NCBI GenBank assembly: GCA_037447655.1
Contig: JBBHKE010002354.1
Span: 1 to 64,000 of the forward strand
Direction of reading: 5' to 3'
Length of the DNA: 64,000 nt
Origin: Zygnema cylindricum
Lineage: Eukaryota > Streptophyta > Zygnematophyceae > Zygnematales > Zygnemataceae
Below the pieces are notes generated by a model that saw only the letters and a list, made by a program, of their open reading frames with translations, was not told where the DNA came from and ran no database searches. The translations under genes were made by a program, and so were the position numbers. Position 1 is the first letter of the stretch. Each line of letters begins with the position of its first letter. This document shows, one piece after another, positions 46,501 through 57,252 of the stretch.

Positions 46501-48045
46501 CAAGCCGACGGCACCTACACCGATCCCGTGGAACTCAAAAATCTGAACATCAACGGCGGACAGAGCTACTCTATCATTTCACGGCCAACCAACCGATCGG
46601 CAATGGATCACGACACACGTGCGGCATAAGGCTAATGGTAAGCTCTGAAACTTCGCGTAGTTGCACATGAAGCGATAGAATAAGGCTTCTCTATACACCT
46701 GCGGAGCTTATGGAAGAAACAAAAAAAAATCTCAGGCCAATAAGGGATACCAGACACGAGACACACAATCTAATAGAAATGTCGGTGCGAAAGGTTCCAA
46801 AGATCTTGTAACGAGTCATTTTGACAAGCCACGTAACGTTTTGGAGCTACGGGGAAGGGAAGTTGAACAAAATAGTTAGAAGCAATTTTAACAGTTTTAA
46901 GCCTGGTGGTAACTGCTGTACAAACTGGATTGTCCTCATGCAACGCGACCTCAAAGGTGAAATATAATGTCAACTAGACACGTGTAACCGCAAAAAGTGA
47001 ACTGCTTTCCCTCTAAAAAAAATTGTTTCCCTTGAACCGAATTGAGCCGTACTAAACTGTACCTTTTCGATCCTACCAAACCTTATACTATTTGGCACTA
47101 TTGTATTGAAGTTTGTTGTTTTCGGTTAGGTTCAGCCTATTGGTTTAGTAGACCTATGACGTGGTTCGGTTTAATCGGTTTCGTTGTTGTTCAGCTCACT
47201 TCGACTCAGTCAACGGTATAGCAGATTCCTCGTACAGTACGGTACAGTGATTCATTTTCACAGAGCAAAAAACTACCATGCACCCTAACCGTCAAATTTT
47301 CACAATGCAAACGTCTCCGACTATATTTTGGAGACTGCCAATCGGATGGTAAGATTGCAATTGCAACAATATGTTGATAATCAGACAAGTGTGGACAGTG
47401 AGACACTTTAAGAAGTCTTCTAAACATTAAGGCTATTAATGGTATACAGAGCGCTAGAGCAAACTGCTGCTATGTGCACTCCCAAACTCACCAAACCGGC
47501 TTGAAATTTTGGAAGCTCATTTTTTGTGCAAACCTTGCCTAAGCCGCCATCCTTCAATATAAAAGAGTTGCTGTTGTTTATCCCACTGCGAAATTCCGAC
47601 CACTTTCCCTGCTTTGAACGACACGGTTTACAGTGTCACCCAAGAGAGAAAAATTGTGACTTGGAGCGGGTATACAGAGCAAATACCATCACCAATAAGA
47701 GAACTTATACTTGTGGGAACGCAAAATCGATATGACGGATACCTCGTGTAAGTGTAGTGGATGCAAAATGCACTTGTAATTTTTTTCTCACAATGTAAAG
47801 CAGAAATGTGATTTTGGAGGAGGTTAAAAATCACGAGGATGTTGTTTTGCAGATGGGCATTGAAAAACAATTCATTTGCTGCCCATGGAACCCCACCCGT
47901 TCTCGAACAATATTACGGAATCAGTCCGATTACTGATGACAAGTCTTATAACAAGCCAAAAGTTACATGGAACTACACCATTACATTGCCGGCAGAAAAT
48001 ATTCTTATATATGCCAACGCCAAAAGCATTATCTGCAAAACTCTA
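43596..48045 (+). pseudogene. Exons 2-9 of the multicopper oxidase pseudogene
   Basis: Exon 2 (43596-43741) encodes TVTHGFLAPDC and INVTQGDNVLITVHNDLY. Exon 3 (43970-44037) keeps the copper motif IHWHC, with Gly changed to Cys. Exon 4 (44224-44424) has WWQNHY and a TAA at 44309. Exon 5 (45160-45366) is intact, with [20 protein letters not shown]. Exon 6 (45908-45981) encodes [20 protein letters not shown]. Exon 7 (46496-46637) is shifted. Exon 8 (to 47747) carries several shifts but ends [15 protein letters not shown]. Exon 9 (47853-48045) is open, with WALKNNSFAAHGTPPVLEQY. The intron from 43437 into exon 2 is purine-rich, like the matching intron of the paralog. Confidence 0.88.
44876..45040 (+). 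mobile_element. tRNA-derived SINE candidate in intron 4
   Basis: GAGCTGGTGGCGCAGTGG (A box TGGCGCAGTGG at 44883-44893) is followed at tRNA-like spacing by CGGGTGTGAGCCC (B box, about 44926-44937). GAGCTG at the start can pair with CAGCTC near 44942-44947, like an acceptor stem. The sequence then runs into an unrelated body of about 90 bp. No CCA end or clear flanking duplication was seen, so the right edge is approximate. Confidence 0.55.
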
Positions 48046-48067
48046 GTGAGTTCATGGTTTTTAATAT

Positions 48068-51000
48068 TGCACGTGGATTGGCGAAAGCCATGAAATAGTA
48101 CACAAGAGAAAAATCAATGCATTGGAGAGAGAAATTGATTTGTATTTGGGATGATTTCATTAAGTGAGAAGAGTCACTTATATACAAAAATATACAGTGC
48201 TAATTACTGTGTAGTCTAAACGTTCAACGGTGCGCAATAACGAAGGAATCCTAGTCTAGATTCTAATAAATGTATGTAAGACAAAAGAAAGATTGAACCG
48301 ACGTATAGAAGTACGGACAGGACCAAAAGTAAGTCTTCCGGATAAGACGGTCGGCAAGACTTGACCGACGTAAGAAATGAAAAGTACGGACAAGACCACT
48401 GACACATATAATGAAAAGGTACAGATACGCCAAAAGTGAACTGACGCTAAATGACCCTTAACATCCCCCCTCAAGCCAAATCTAGAAAATAGATTGAGAT
48501 GAAAAACAAAGGAAATTAAGCCAAGAGGAAAAGGAAGACGAAAGCCATAGGAGAGGCGATGCTGCTCAAAGTGAGGGCGATGAAGAGCCTTGGTGAGATA
48601 ATCGGCCACTTGGTCGGCGGATTTGACATAAAGAAACTGGAGAGTGCCAGCTTCGACCCGCTCCCGAGAGTAATGATACTGAATGGCGATGTGGTTTGTC
48701 CGCTTGTTGTGAACAGTATTGCGGATCAAAGCAAGAGCTCCCTGGGAATCGGAAAAGATAGGAGTAGGGGCTGAAAGAGGAAATCCAAGATTGGAAAGTA
48801 GAGTCCGAAGCCAGACAGCTTCCTTGGCGGCGTGACAAGCAGCCATATTTCTGCCTCAGTGCTAGAGCATGGAGTGGTAGGCTGCTTTCTGCATGACTAA
48901 GAGATAAGACCATTGCCCAAAAAAAAGCACGAGCCAGTGGTGGAACGGCGGGAAAGCTTGTGGTGTGCCTAATCTGAATCAACAAAACCCGTAAGAGCAC
49001 TAGAGCCAGAGGATGAATATGTAAGAGAAAGAGTTTTAGTGCCTTGTAGATAACGAAAGACACGCTTGGCTACAGCAAGATGATCAAGAGAAGGACGTTG
49101 GAGGAATTGACTAAGTTTAGTGACTGCTATGGCAATGTCAGGACGAGTGGCCTGCATGGCATACATAAGGGCTCCGACCATCGAGCGGTAAGTGGAATAG
49201 AGGGAGGGAGAGAGAAGAGAATCAGTGGAACAGAGGAGAGGGGCATTGGCATCTAAAAGAGTGGAAAGAGAGGAGCAGTCTGCAATGCCAAAGCGTTCCA
49301 AAAAGATCAGAGATAAAGGTCTCTTGGAGAGGGAGAGGGTGCGAGCTGAGCGGTTACAAAAAACTTGAATGCCCAAATAATACGTGAGCTCACCTAGATC
49401 GGCCATGTCAAAATAGGTTTGAAGAAGAGATTTGACAGTAGAGATTTGAGAGAGAGAAGGACCAACAAGAAGTAGATCAACGACAAAGATGGCAACAATG
49501 ATCAAGGAGGTGCGAGAGTCGCAAGAGTAAATGCTAAAATCAAAATCAATTCGGGTAAATCCTTCTTTCCGCATAATAACATTTATAATATGGTTCCATA
49601 CACGAGGGGATTGTTTTAATCCATAAATTGTTTTAATGAGATGGCAAACCAGATGCTCAGATCGAGGGGAAATATAACCCTCAGGCTGATGCATGTAAAT
49701 ATCCTCAGACAAGATCCCATTTAAGAAGGCATTCTTACCATCCATCTGATGAACATGGAAATAAAGCAAGTAAAGTGCGGATAGATGTCAACCATGCAAC
49801 AGGAGCAAAGGTTTTAGTAAAATCTATACCTTCGATTTGGGAAAAGCCCTTCGCCACCAAGCGAGCTTTGTATTTGTCCATGGATCCATCCGCTTTCTGT
49901 TTTACACGGAAGACCCATTTTGAGCCAATTGCCTTTCTTCCAAGAGGAAGGGGAACAAGATTCCATGTTTTGTTGGAAATTAAGGCGTTGAATTCAACAT
50001 CAGCGGCAATTTTCCAAAGGGAGGCATCAGGACGCTTTAGGGCAACTTTGAGAGAGAGAGAGGGGCTGTAATAAGAGAGGTAGAGGCCCCAGCCGAGTAA
50101 GTGTAGGCAAGAGAGGCATGGCCTATGGAGGTAATAAGCCGAGAGGGGGAAGCTCTAGGGCGTACGGGGTTACGGCGATGTACAAGAGAGGGCCCAAGAA
50201 GAGGGGAAGTCTCAAGCTTGGGAGGTGAAAGTTCAAGAGGAGTAAAAGGCCCAGAAAGTGGTGAGTGGGAAAAAAATGTGGGGGAAAGATTGTCAAAAAG
50301 AGGATCATCTTGGAAAAGAGGGAGAGAGGAGGAAGTATCTTCGGAATTTGTGACAAGATGAAGAGGAAAGGCAGTTGATTGGCTGGCAGGAGTGATGGGA
50401 GCAGGCGGGAAAACAAAGGTGGTAGGAGAAGATAGAGGGGGAGGGGGACTTGAAGATGATGAGGGAAAAAATATGGGAGGATGAGGAGGAGAGGGGTGGG
50501 AAGGTGTAATGTAGGTGAGGTCAAATGGCTGAAGAGATTGAAAGGGAAGTTTTGTGGGAAGAGGGTCATAGAGGGTGAGGGAGGGAAAGTCGAATAATGG
50601 TGGAAGAGGGGAAGGGAAGGACGTACGAGCCAAGGTTTGGAGAAGTGGCGTTTCGTTGAAAGTTACTTCTCTGATGGTAATGACGCGATTTTGAGAAGGA
50701 TTCCAGATGCGGTACGCTTTGGAATTTGGAGCGTACCCAACAAAAATGCCACGAAATGTGTGAGCACCCTATTTGCCGTCCGAATTGAGGAGGTCTTTAT
50801 ACCACGCTTCACATCCAAAGATTCGAAAGTGGCGTATATCTGGTTTGATAGATGGCCACGCTTCCATTGGAGTAGATTTTGGTAAAGCGTTAGTGGGACA
50901 AATATTGCGTAAGTAATTTGTGCAAACGACAGCCTCTGCCCAAAATTCATAAGGCATATTGAAAAGTACAGCATGGAGCTTGACATGTCATGCAATGTTC

Positions 51001-53430
51001 GATTGTACCTTTCTGCGATGCCATTTTGTTGTGGCCTCCGAGGCGCCGTTAAATGACGTGAGATTCCATGTTGCATGAGAAAGTCAAAAAATTTGTTGGA
51101 CAAAAATTTGCCACCGTTGTCACTGCGCAAGACCTTGATTCGTTTGTTGTGAAAATTTTCTGCCAACCCCTTAAATTCTTGAAATCGTGCAAAGGCGTCA
51201 GATTTATGACAGATTGGATACATGTGTGAAAAACAAGTGGCGTGGTCAATGAAAGTGACAAAATAAAGGGATCCACTGTAGCTACGCGTGCCCATTGGAC
51301 CACACACGTCCGTGTGTACAAGTGCAAGTGGTTCAGTGATGACGGTAGTGCTACTGGGAAATGAATGACGCGGCATTTTTCCTTCCACGCAACCGTGACA
51401 AAAATCTAAAGATTTGTTAGAAAATGAATTTAGTCAAGTTACAAGATCTGGCAAAGTACGCAAATTTTCGCTATTTAAATGACCATATCTTAAATGCCAA
51501 AGTGGAAAACTTTCGACGCTACCACTTACAGAAAATATCTTTGGCGTACTATGGGATTGTAGGACGTACATAGAATCTCGTGCTACACCAAAACCTACAG
51601 TACTATTGTCTTTTCTATCAAGAAGCGTTACTCTATCATTATTAAATTCAGCTTTTAATCCATCAGAAGTGGCGACTTTGACAGAAATTAGATTCCTAGG
51701 TAGACCAAAAACAAAAAAGACGGTACGAATGTGAATAGACACATTCCGGACGTTTACGTTGCCAGAATGAGTAGCCAACAGATTCCACTCGTCTCCTAAA
51801 CGAATCTGCATAGGAGATGATAGAGGAGAAAGGTGAGTGAACCAATCGGATCATGGTGAAAGGTGGTGACTAGCACCACTATCTATGAGCCAATCTTGAG
51901 GGGTTTGAGATAGAAAAGCGTACCCTTGTGGAAATTGAGTATCCGGAGTGACAGAATTTGGGATATAATGGGCAACATTGCCATATCCAAATTTTGGTGA
52001 GGGAGGGAAGACAAAAGGGGAAGCTACTGGAGTGGGATAATTAGAGGGAAAATGTGGGGAGAAAGCAGTCGACTAAGGGGGGTTAACCGGGTTTGAATAG
52101 GCATAGTGCGTTGCGGCGTTAGAAGATTGTGGAAGGGATGGAGAAGGGGAATAATGGTGAGGATAAGGAAAATTTGGAGGGAAAGAAGGGTGTGGAGGGA
52201 GTGGGGGGTGGGAAGAACTGGTGGGGTGGCGTAGGTAGCGTTGGCATTCCCTCCAGTTTTAGGGGGATTGGAAGCCTCGGCTGCTTTCCACCTCGCCAAT
52301 TTTTGACACTCTTCCACAAAATGTCCTTTTGTTTTGCAGTAAGCGCAAACCAAACGCTGCACCCCTCCAGAGTTAGGTTTCTGATTTTCAGCAATAAAAG
52401 CATTTGCATGAGAGAGATTTAGAGAAGAAAAAGAGAGAAGTTTTGTCTCTTCATGAAAGGGGAGTGAAAGGGAATGGATTGGTCTAGATTGTCAAACGAG
52501 GAAATGAAAGGGGAAAAGGTTTCAGGGAGTCCTCCCAAAAGGGTTGAAGAGAGGTCCTCGTCGGAAAGATGCACGCCTATCATGGTGCAATTTCCGACCG
52601 ACAATCCTGCATGGATTCCGACGGTTTTTTCATGGAGTTAAAAAACGCTCGTTTTTGAATTCGGCAAGCGGCCCATCCGGTTTGAATGTAAGCTGCTTGA
52701 AGACGACTCCAAGCCTCGGCGGAAGAGGAGGCGCCGCGAATAAGACGAGTGCGCTCGATAGTAAGTGACATCAATAGGCGAGCATGCGCATCCTCATCCT
52801 TTTGTTTCCATGTAGCTTTTGCCAACTCTTTTGTAGCTTTTTCTGTTGGTGTATCATTAAGAGGAAAGGATAGGAGGTTGTGAAATTCCTATAAAATGGT
52901 CCCGAATCTTCTCGTGTTTGAAAAAATGCATGGCTGGAAATGACTAATCATAGAAGTTTTGGCCATCAAACTTCTGGATACTATTAGAAGTGGCATGGCC
53001 AGGCCCATAACCTATTTGAGGTGGATTGGTGGAAGCCATGAAATTGTACAGAAGAGAAAAATCAATGCATTGGAGAAAGAAATTGATTTGTATTTGGGAT
53101 GATTTCATTAAGTGAGAAGAGTCACTTATATACAAAAACATACAGTGCTAATTACTGTGTAGTCTAAACGTTCTACGGTGCGCTGTAACAAAGGAATCTT
53201 AGTCTAGATTCTAATAAATGTATGTAAGACAAAAGAAAGACTGGACTGACGTATACAAGTACGGACAACGTATACAAGTACGGACATGACCAAAAGTAAG
53301 TCTTCCGTATAAGACGGCCGGCAAGACTTCACCGACGTAAGAAATGAAAAGTACAGACAAGACCACCTACACATATAATGAAAAGGTACAAATGTGCCAA
53401 AAGTGAACTGACGGTAAATGACCCTTAACG
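48068..53430 (-). mobile_element. Ty1/copia element D2, minus strand, in intron 9
   Basis: A 5.36-kb D-family element with LTRs 48068-48463 (3') and 53013-53430 (5') on the minus strand. The 5' LTR has an extra CGTATACAAGTACGGACA repeat unit near 53255-53280. No target-site duplication is recognisable (AATAT on one side, TTTAG on the other). It separates exons 9 and 10 of the multicopper oxidase pseudogene and is antisense to that gene. It resembles D1 throughout but has its own set of lesions. Confidence 0.9.
48518..53039 (-). pseudogene. Gag-Pol of D2
   Basis: Gag starts MASTNPPQIGYGPGHATSN at 53039 inside the LTR and again reads through the primer-binding site (GGTTATGGGCC, 53002-53012 on minus). 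A zinc knuckle with CAYCKTKGHFVEEC lies near 52350 and a protease relic near 51890. The integrase (51811-50663) keeps HLRYGHLNSENL, LRSDNGGKF and RRPQQNGIAERYNRT. Reverse transcriptase is split near 49770. The piece 49769-48969 has IYGLKQSPRVWNHIINVI, FVVDLLLVG in place of YVDDLL, and TYYLGIQVF. RNase H spans about 48900-48518, with SADQVADYLTKALHRPHFEQ. Frameshifts and altered catalytic residues show it is inactive. Confidence 0.87.
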
Positions 53431-53768
53431 TTTAGTTAGTTTGGCGATTGCCTTAGGAAGATGAAAACATACTTTAATTTTCTTGAATCGCAGGTTAGGC
53501 AACCCTTGGTTGCCGGATCTATCATTTTTTATCTCATATGCATGTCCATGAAAGGAGATCTGGTTACACCTATTTTTAGGCTTGAAAATTGTTTTTCAAT
53601 TCGTGGTCGGTATCATATCTAGGTCATTTCGTATTCATCTATACATGATTATGTTGCCAATTTTACCATCAGGACTTATGCCTGTACGGTCCCATTGTAT
53701 ACTGTTGCAATTATTTGGGAAACTTTCCTACACAAATTGTCGTTGGAATTGTCTTTTTACCCTTGCAG

Positions 53769-55273
53769 CTCAATACAATGATTCACATTGTCTTCCAAAA
53801 CGCTGTAGCACTAAACAATCTCAGGTAAGAATGTCATTCATTTGTTTCCTTTTACTTATCTTTCTTTCAAAATTTTGAAACGTGGATTCGTAAGAGTGAG
53901 TTTTTACCTTTGTCGGAGTCGTCAACAAGTTTATTTTGAAACGAGTTCGGAGGCAAATACTAGCTTTAATTTGTCCGTCTAATATAAATTATGTGATCCA
54001 GTGAGCAACACCCATGGCATCTTCACGGTCACGACTTCTGGATGCTCGGATGGGGCAATTGAACCTATGATCCCGTCATGGGTCCTAAGTCCTTCAATCT
54101 CAAAAGCCCTATTAAACGAAATACAGCCTCTCTTTACCCCAAAACCTGGTTGGCAATCCGTTTAAGGCTGACAATCCAGGTATGGTTTATTTTTTTAACA
54201 AATGGCAACAAACTCGTCACTTAAAAAGAGAATTATTTTGGAAATGCACTTCGAGGATTGAACATTTTCTGGAATGCTTGTAGATTTCAGCAAGATTCTT
54301 CGAAACATGCTCACAATCCCTTGGTTTGTCTTTTATATGAATGATTGACATTCGCAGAAAAAGGGGGAAGCATTTAGTTTAAGATTCTGTCTTCGGGTGA
54401 AGTTTAGATATTTTTGTTGTTTGTATTTTTGTGAATTGACGTGCCTGTTTGACATAGAGAATCTTCAAGTAAATAGAAAAAGCATAAGGATTCTGAACAC
54501 ACGTTTCGGTGTTGGTTGGGTCATTTATTGATTTGCAGGCATCTGGGCTCTCCACTGTGTAAGTTGTATTTTACTTAAACACGTGTTATAAATTAATACA
54601 TTTTCTTGTCAATATGAAACATTTTTAAAATCATTCTGTTTTTTCTCTGGTTGCCTCTTCCGTTTTTTAGAATTCAATCGGAAGTTGATCGTATATCACA
54701 TATTTCATCTTAATCAAAAACACCACTGCTTGACTTGAATTTTCCCTCTCATTCATTCAGAACCTCAGATGTCTTTTCAAAATAATCAATTACCCCAATT
54801 ACCCGTAAGTCAATCAGTTCAAGAAGATCCGTGCATTTCCAGTAAGCCTAACACGTTCTACAACGATTTTTTGTGGAACCACAATTATACCTTTTCCCTC
54901 CTCCATCGACCAAAACATAAAGATGTCCAGTAAAGTAAACAATATCTGCCTTTTCATTGAACCTAACACATTTTACAATGGTTACCCTATGGAAATGCAG
55001 CATATTGTCTTCCAACATGCCATGGGCATGCAAGTCGGCATTGCTGTCGGCCTCGACAAGCTTCCTCCCCTTCCTCGCAACTTCCCCACATGTGGAAACA
55101 TCACTTCTGACGTCATCAGGAAAGGATTCCCAAAGCATCCCAAGGCAGGCCGCCATCCTCCAGGGACGGGCCGCCATCCTCCATGGAAGGGCCGCCATCC
55201 TCCAGGGAAGGGCCGCCATCCTCCAGGGACGGGCCGCCATCCTCCAGGGACGGGCCGCCATAGGCACTTGTAA
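53769..55273 (+). pseudogene. Exons 10-13 of the multicopper oxidase pseudogene
   Basis: Exon 10 (53769-53824) encodes LNTMIHIVFQNAVALNNL. Exon 11 (54002-54179) keeps the copper motif [17 protein letters not shown], then TGA at 54060 where the paralog has GGA, and lacks one base near its end. Exon 12 (54539-54558) is a 20-nt exon encoding IWALHC. Exon 13 (55001-55273) reads HIVFQHAMGMQVGIAVGLDK, so one copper His has become Gln, then [18 protein letters not shown] and an expanded GRHPPGT repeat to the stop. PNTFYN-like sequence occurs twice in the preceding intron (near 54847 and 54963), suggesting a local duplication. Confidence 0.87.
55148..55262 (+). repeat. 21-bp minisatellite in the terminal exon
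   Basis: About 5.5 copies of GGCCGCCATCCTCCAGGGACG stay in frame and encode GRHPPGT repeats. The paralog has only a single diverged copy (GHHAPGV), so the array expanded in this copy alone. Confidence 0.9.
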
Positions 55274-55967
55274 GGCGAGGGGATGAGTTATTTCTCTCTC
55301 TCTCTCCCTCTTTGTCTTTCTCCTTTCTTTCCTTCTCTCTCAGTGAGGCAGTCTGATAATTCTCCTTGAGAAAATATTTTAAGACTGGGCAATGTCTATG
55401 TCCTAAGAATGAGTAAGGGTTTAGTTTTGTGTTTTTTTTTTATAATAAGGAACAGTGGGATATAAAGGGTTGTTACGATGAGAGAAAAGATTTAGAGAGT
55501 GTGTAGTTCCAGAAAGACGAAGGTGATATTTATAAGTTTTTTTCAAAATTCGGATTAGGTGGAACTTGTGGAGGAAGATAATTTCCTCCATTTTTGTAGA
55601 TTAGATTGAGTGTGTTTTCCTGGATTTATCATTTTTATGTCTCTTTACATTTGTGTGAATATAGGGCACTGCCACAGTGACCATTTTCTCATGAGGATAC
55701 AAAGTTGAAGTCCGAATGTTGTTTTCCTGGCTTATTTTGGATGTCATTCAACATCGCTCTGCTTGACAAATTATGTTGAAAAAACTCAAGAAAAAGGCAT
55801 TACATGTTACTTTACATCACAGTTTTTCTCATCAGTCCTTTTACTACCAGGACACGATAACGTCCACCTTAACAAAATTGCATAATCTTCAAAGGATAAC
55901 GGGCTTAACGGTAATAATAAATAATAATAATTTGAAACCACCACACATGATCTTTGCCGAATGTTGT

Positions 55968-56165
55968 AGAAGGTGGATTGTTGGAAGCCATGGCAAAGGA
56001 TAAAAATGAATAAAAGCAATTGGGAATTTTTGTGATCGAGAGATGATTTCATTAAGAGAAGAGATCTTTTTATACAAAGTATGAAGACGCTAATTATTGT
56101 GGATAGCGATATGAAATGTTGCCTAAAATGTGAACCGTTGCATAGGGCGAGATTTGGAAGACTAA
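55968..56165 (-). mobile_element. Degenerate D-family LTR fragment
   Basis: GGTGGATTGTTGGAAGCCATG, GATGATTTCATTAAG, AGAAGAGATCTTTTTATAC and GCTAATTATTGTG follow the order of the D2 LTR at 53020-53170. No internal region is attached. This is the third D-family trace in or next to the pseudogene. Confidence 0.6.
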
Positions 56166-56724
56166 ATGAAGACCATAATCTATTAAGCGAAGTTGACTAA
56201 CGGTAGAAAAGAAATAGAGAATACTTGCTCATTTTTTTTTCTGTTGTGATGACTAGTTCTATAATATTTCCAGACACCAACATTTTCTGGGTCAATTTTC
56301 CGTTAAAAATCCCTTATCTAATATATAAGTACCTGGAAGATACTTTGGATAGGCCACGAATTTTATACACAGATCAAGCAGAGACCATGTCTGATAGTTT
56401 CAAATTATTTCATTCTTTTTGGTATTAACGTTACCGTGAAGCACAATGTACTTTCAAGATTTTGCGATGAGTTTTGTTACTGGGGAGGACCGATGAGAAA
56501 AACAGAGATATAAATTAACATAAGGACTGCCTTTGGAAGCAGAATTATATTGAATGACATATCAGAAAGGCAAAAAACACCATTCGGACACAATTTTACC
56601 CACAGTAAAAAATAGTCCAGTGGAAGTGTCCCATATTCACAAACATAAAAGTGACAAAAACTGATAAATTCAAAAAAAATCACACACTTTATTTAAACAA
56701 AATGGAGGACTTTTTTATCCTCCT

Positions 56725-57000
56725 CAAGTTCCACATAATCAAAATAATGAAAAACCCCTAAATATCACCTAACTGCACTCCCAAAATCTGTTCTCTCGTA
56801 ATAATAAACCTCTGTATTCCCAATGTCTATTATCGCAAAAATAAAACAAGCTCCCAACTAAATCCCACAAGTTCCACATTACCGGAATACTGAAATAGCC
56901 CTATAAATATCACCTTCGCTTTTTGGGAACTGCACTCTCTCAAAATCTGTTCTCTCGTAACAACAACCCTTCATATTCCCAATGTCGATTATTTAATCCC
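56725..57000. repeat. Imperfect ~150-bp direct repeat in the 3' flank
   Basis: AAGTTCCACAT..AAATATCACCT..CTGCACTC..CAAAATCTGTTCTCTCGTAA..TTCCCAATGTC occurs once from 56729 and again from 56870. Together with 55424-55590 (inverted) there are three copies of this 3'-flanking block. Confidence 0.65.
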
Positions 57001-57087
57001 TTCTTCATTCTTACGATGCAAACCATCTCCAATCTTGAAAGATTTTCGTCGAAAGTATTACCGAATTGCCTCGCCGAGAGAGACATG

Positions 57088-57243
<156 letters not shown>

Positions 57244-57252
57244 TCCCTCCCC

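Larger units (their letters stand above)
20780..55273 (+). pseudogene. Ascorbate-oxidase-like multicopper oxidase, 13-exon pseudogene
   Basis: Secreted blue copper oxidases of this family oxidise ascorbate or phenolics in the apoplast using one type-1 and three type-2/3 coppers. Exons by homology with the minus-strand paralog: 20780-20882, 43596-43741, 43970-44037, 44224-44424, 45160-45366, 45908-45981, 46496-46637, about 47535-47747, 47853-48045, 53769-53824, 54002-54179, 54539-54558 and 55001-55273. Lesions: acceptor AG lost before exons 4 (AT), 6 (AA) and 7 (AC); TAA at 44309; 5 bp lost in exon 7; frameshifts in exon 8; TGA at 54060; 1 bp lost in exon 11. Copper ligands are gone in exon 4 (WWHSHY became WWQNHY) and exon 13 (HIVFHH became HIVFQH). 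Intron 1 is 22.7 kb and intron 9 is 5.7 kb because of retrotransposons. Confidence 0.88.

Noticed and set aside
50037-50633. 198-aa Pro/Ser-rich minus-strand ORF as an independent gene
   Set aside because: It corresponds to the integrase-to-reverse transcriptase linker of D2; the same proline-rich stretch occurs in D1 near 23900-24240.
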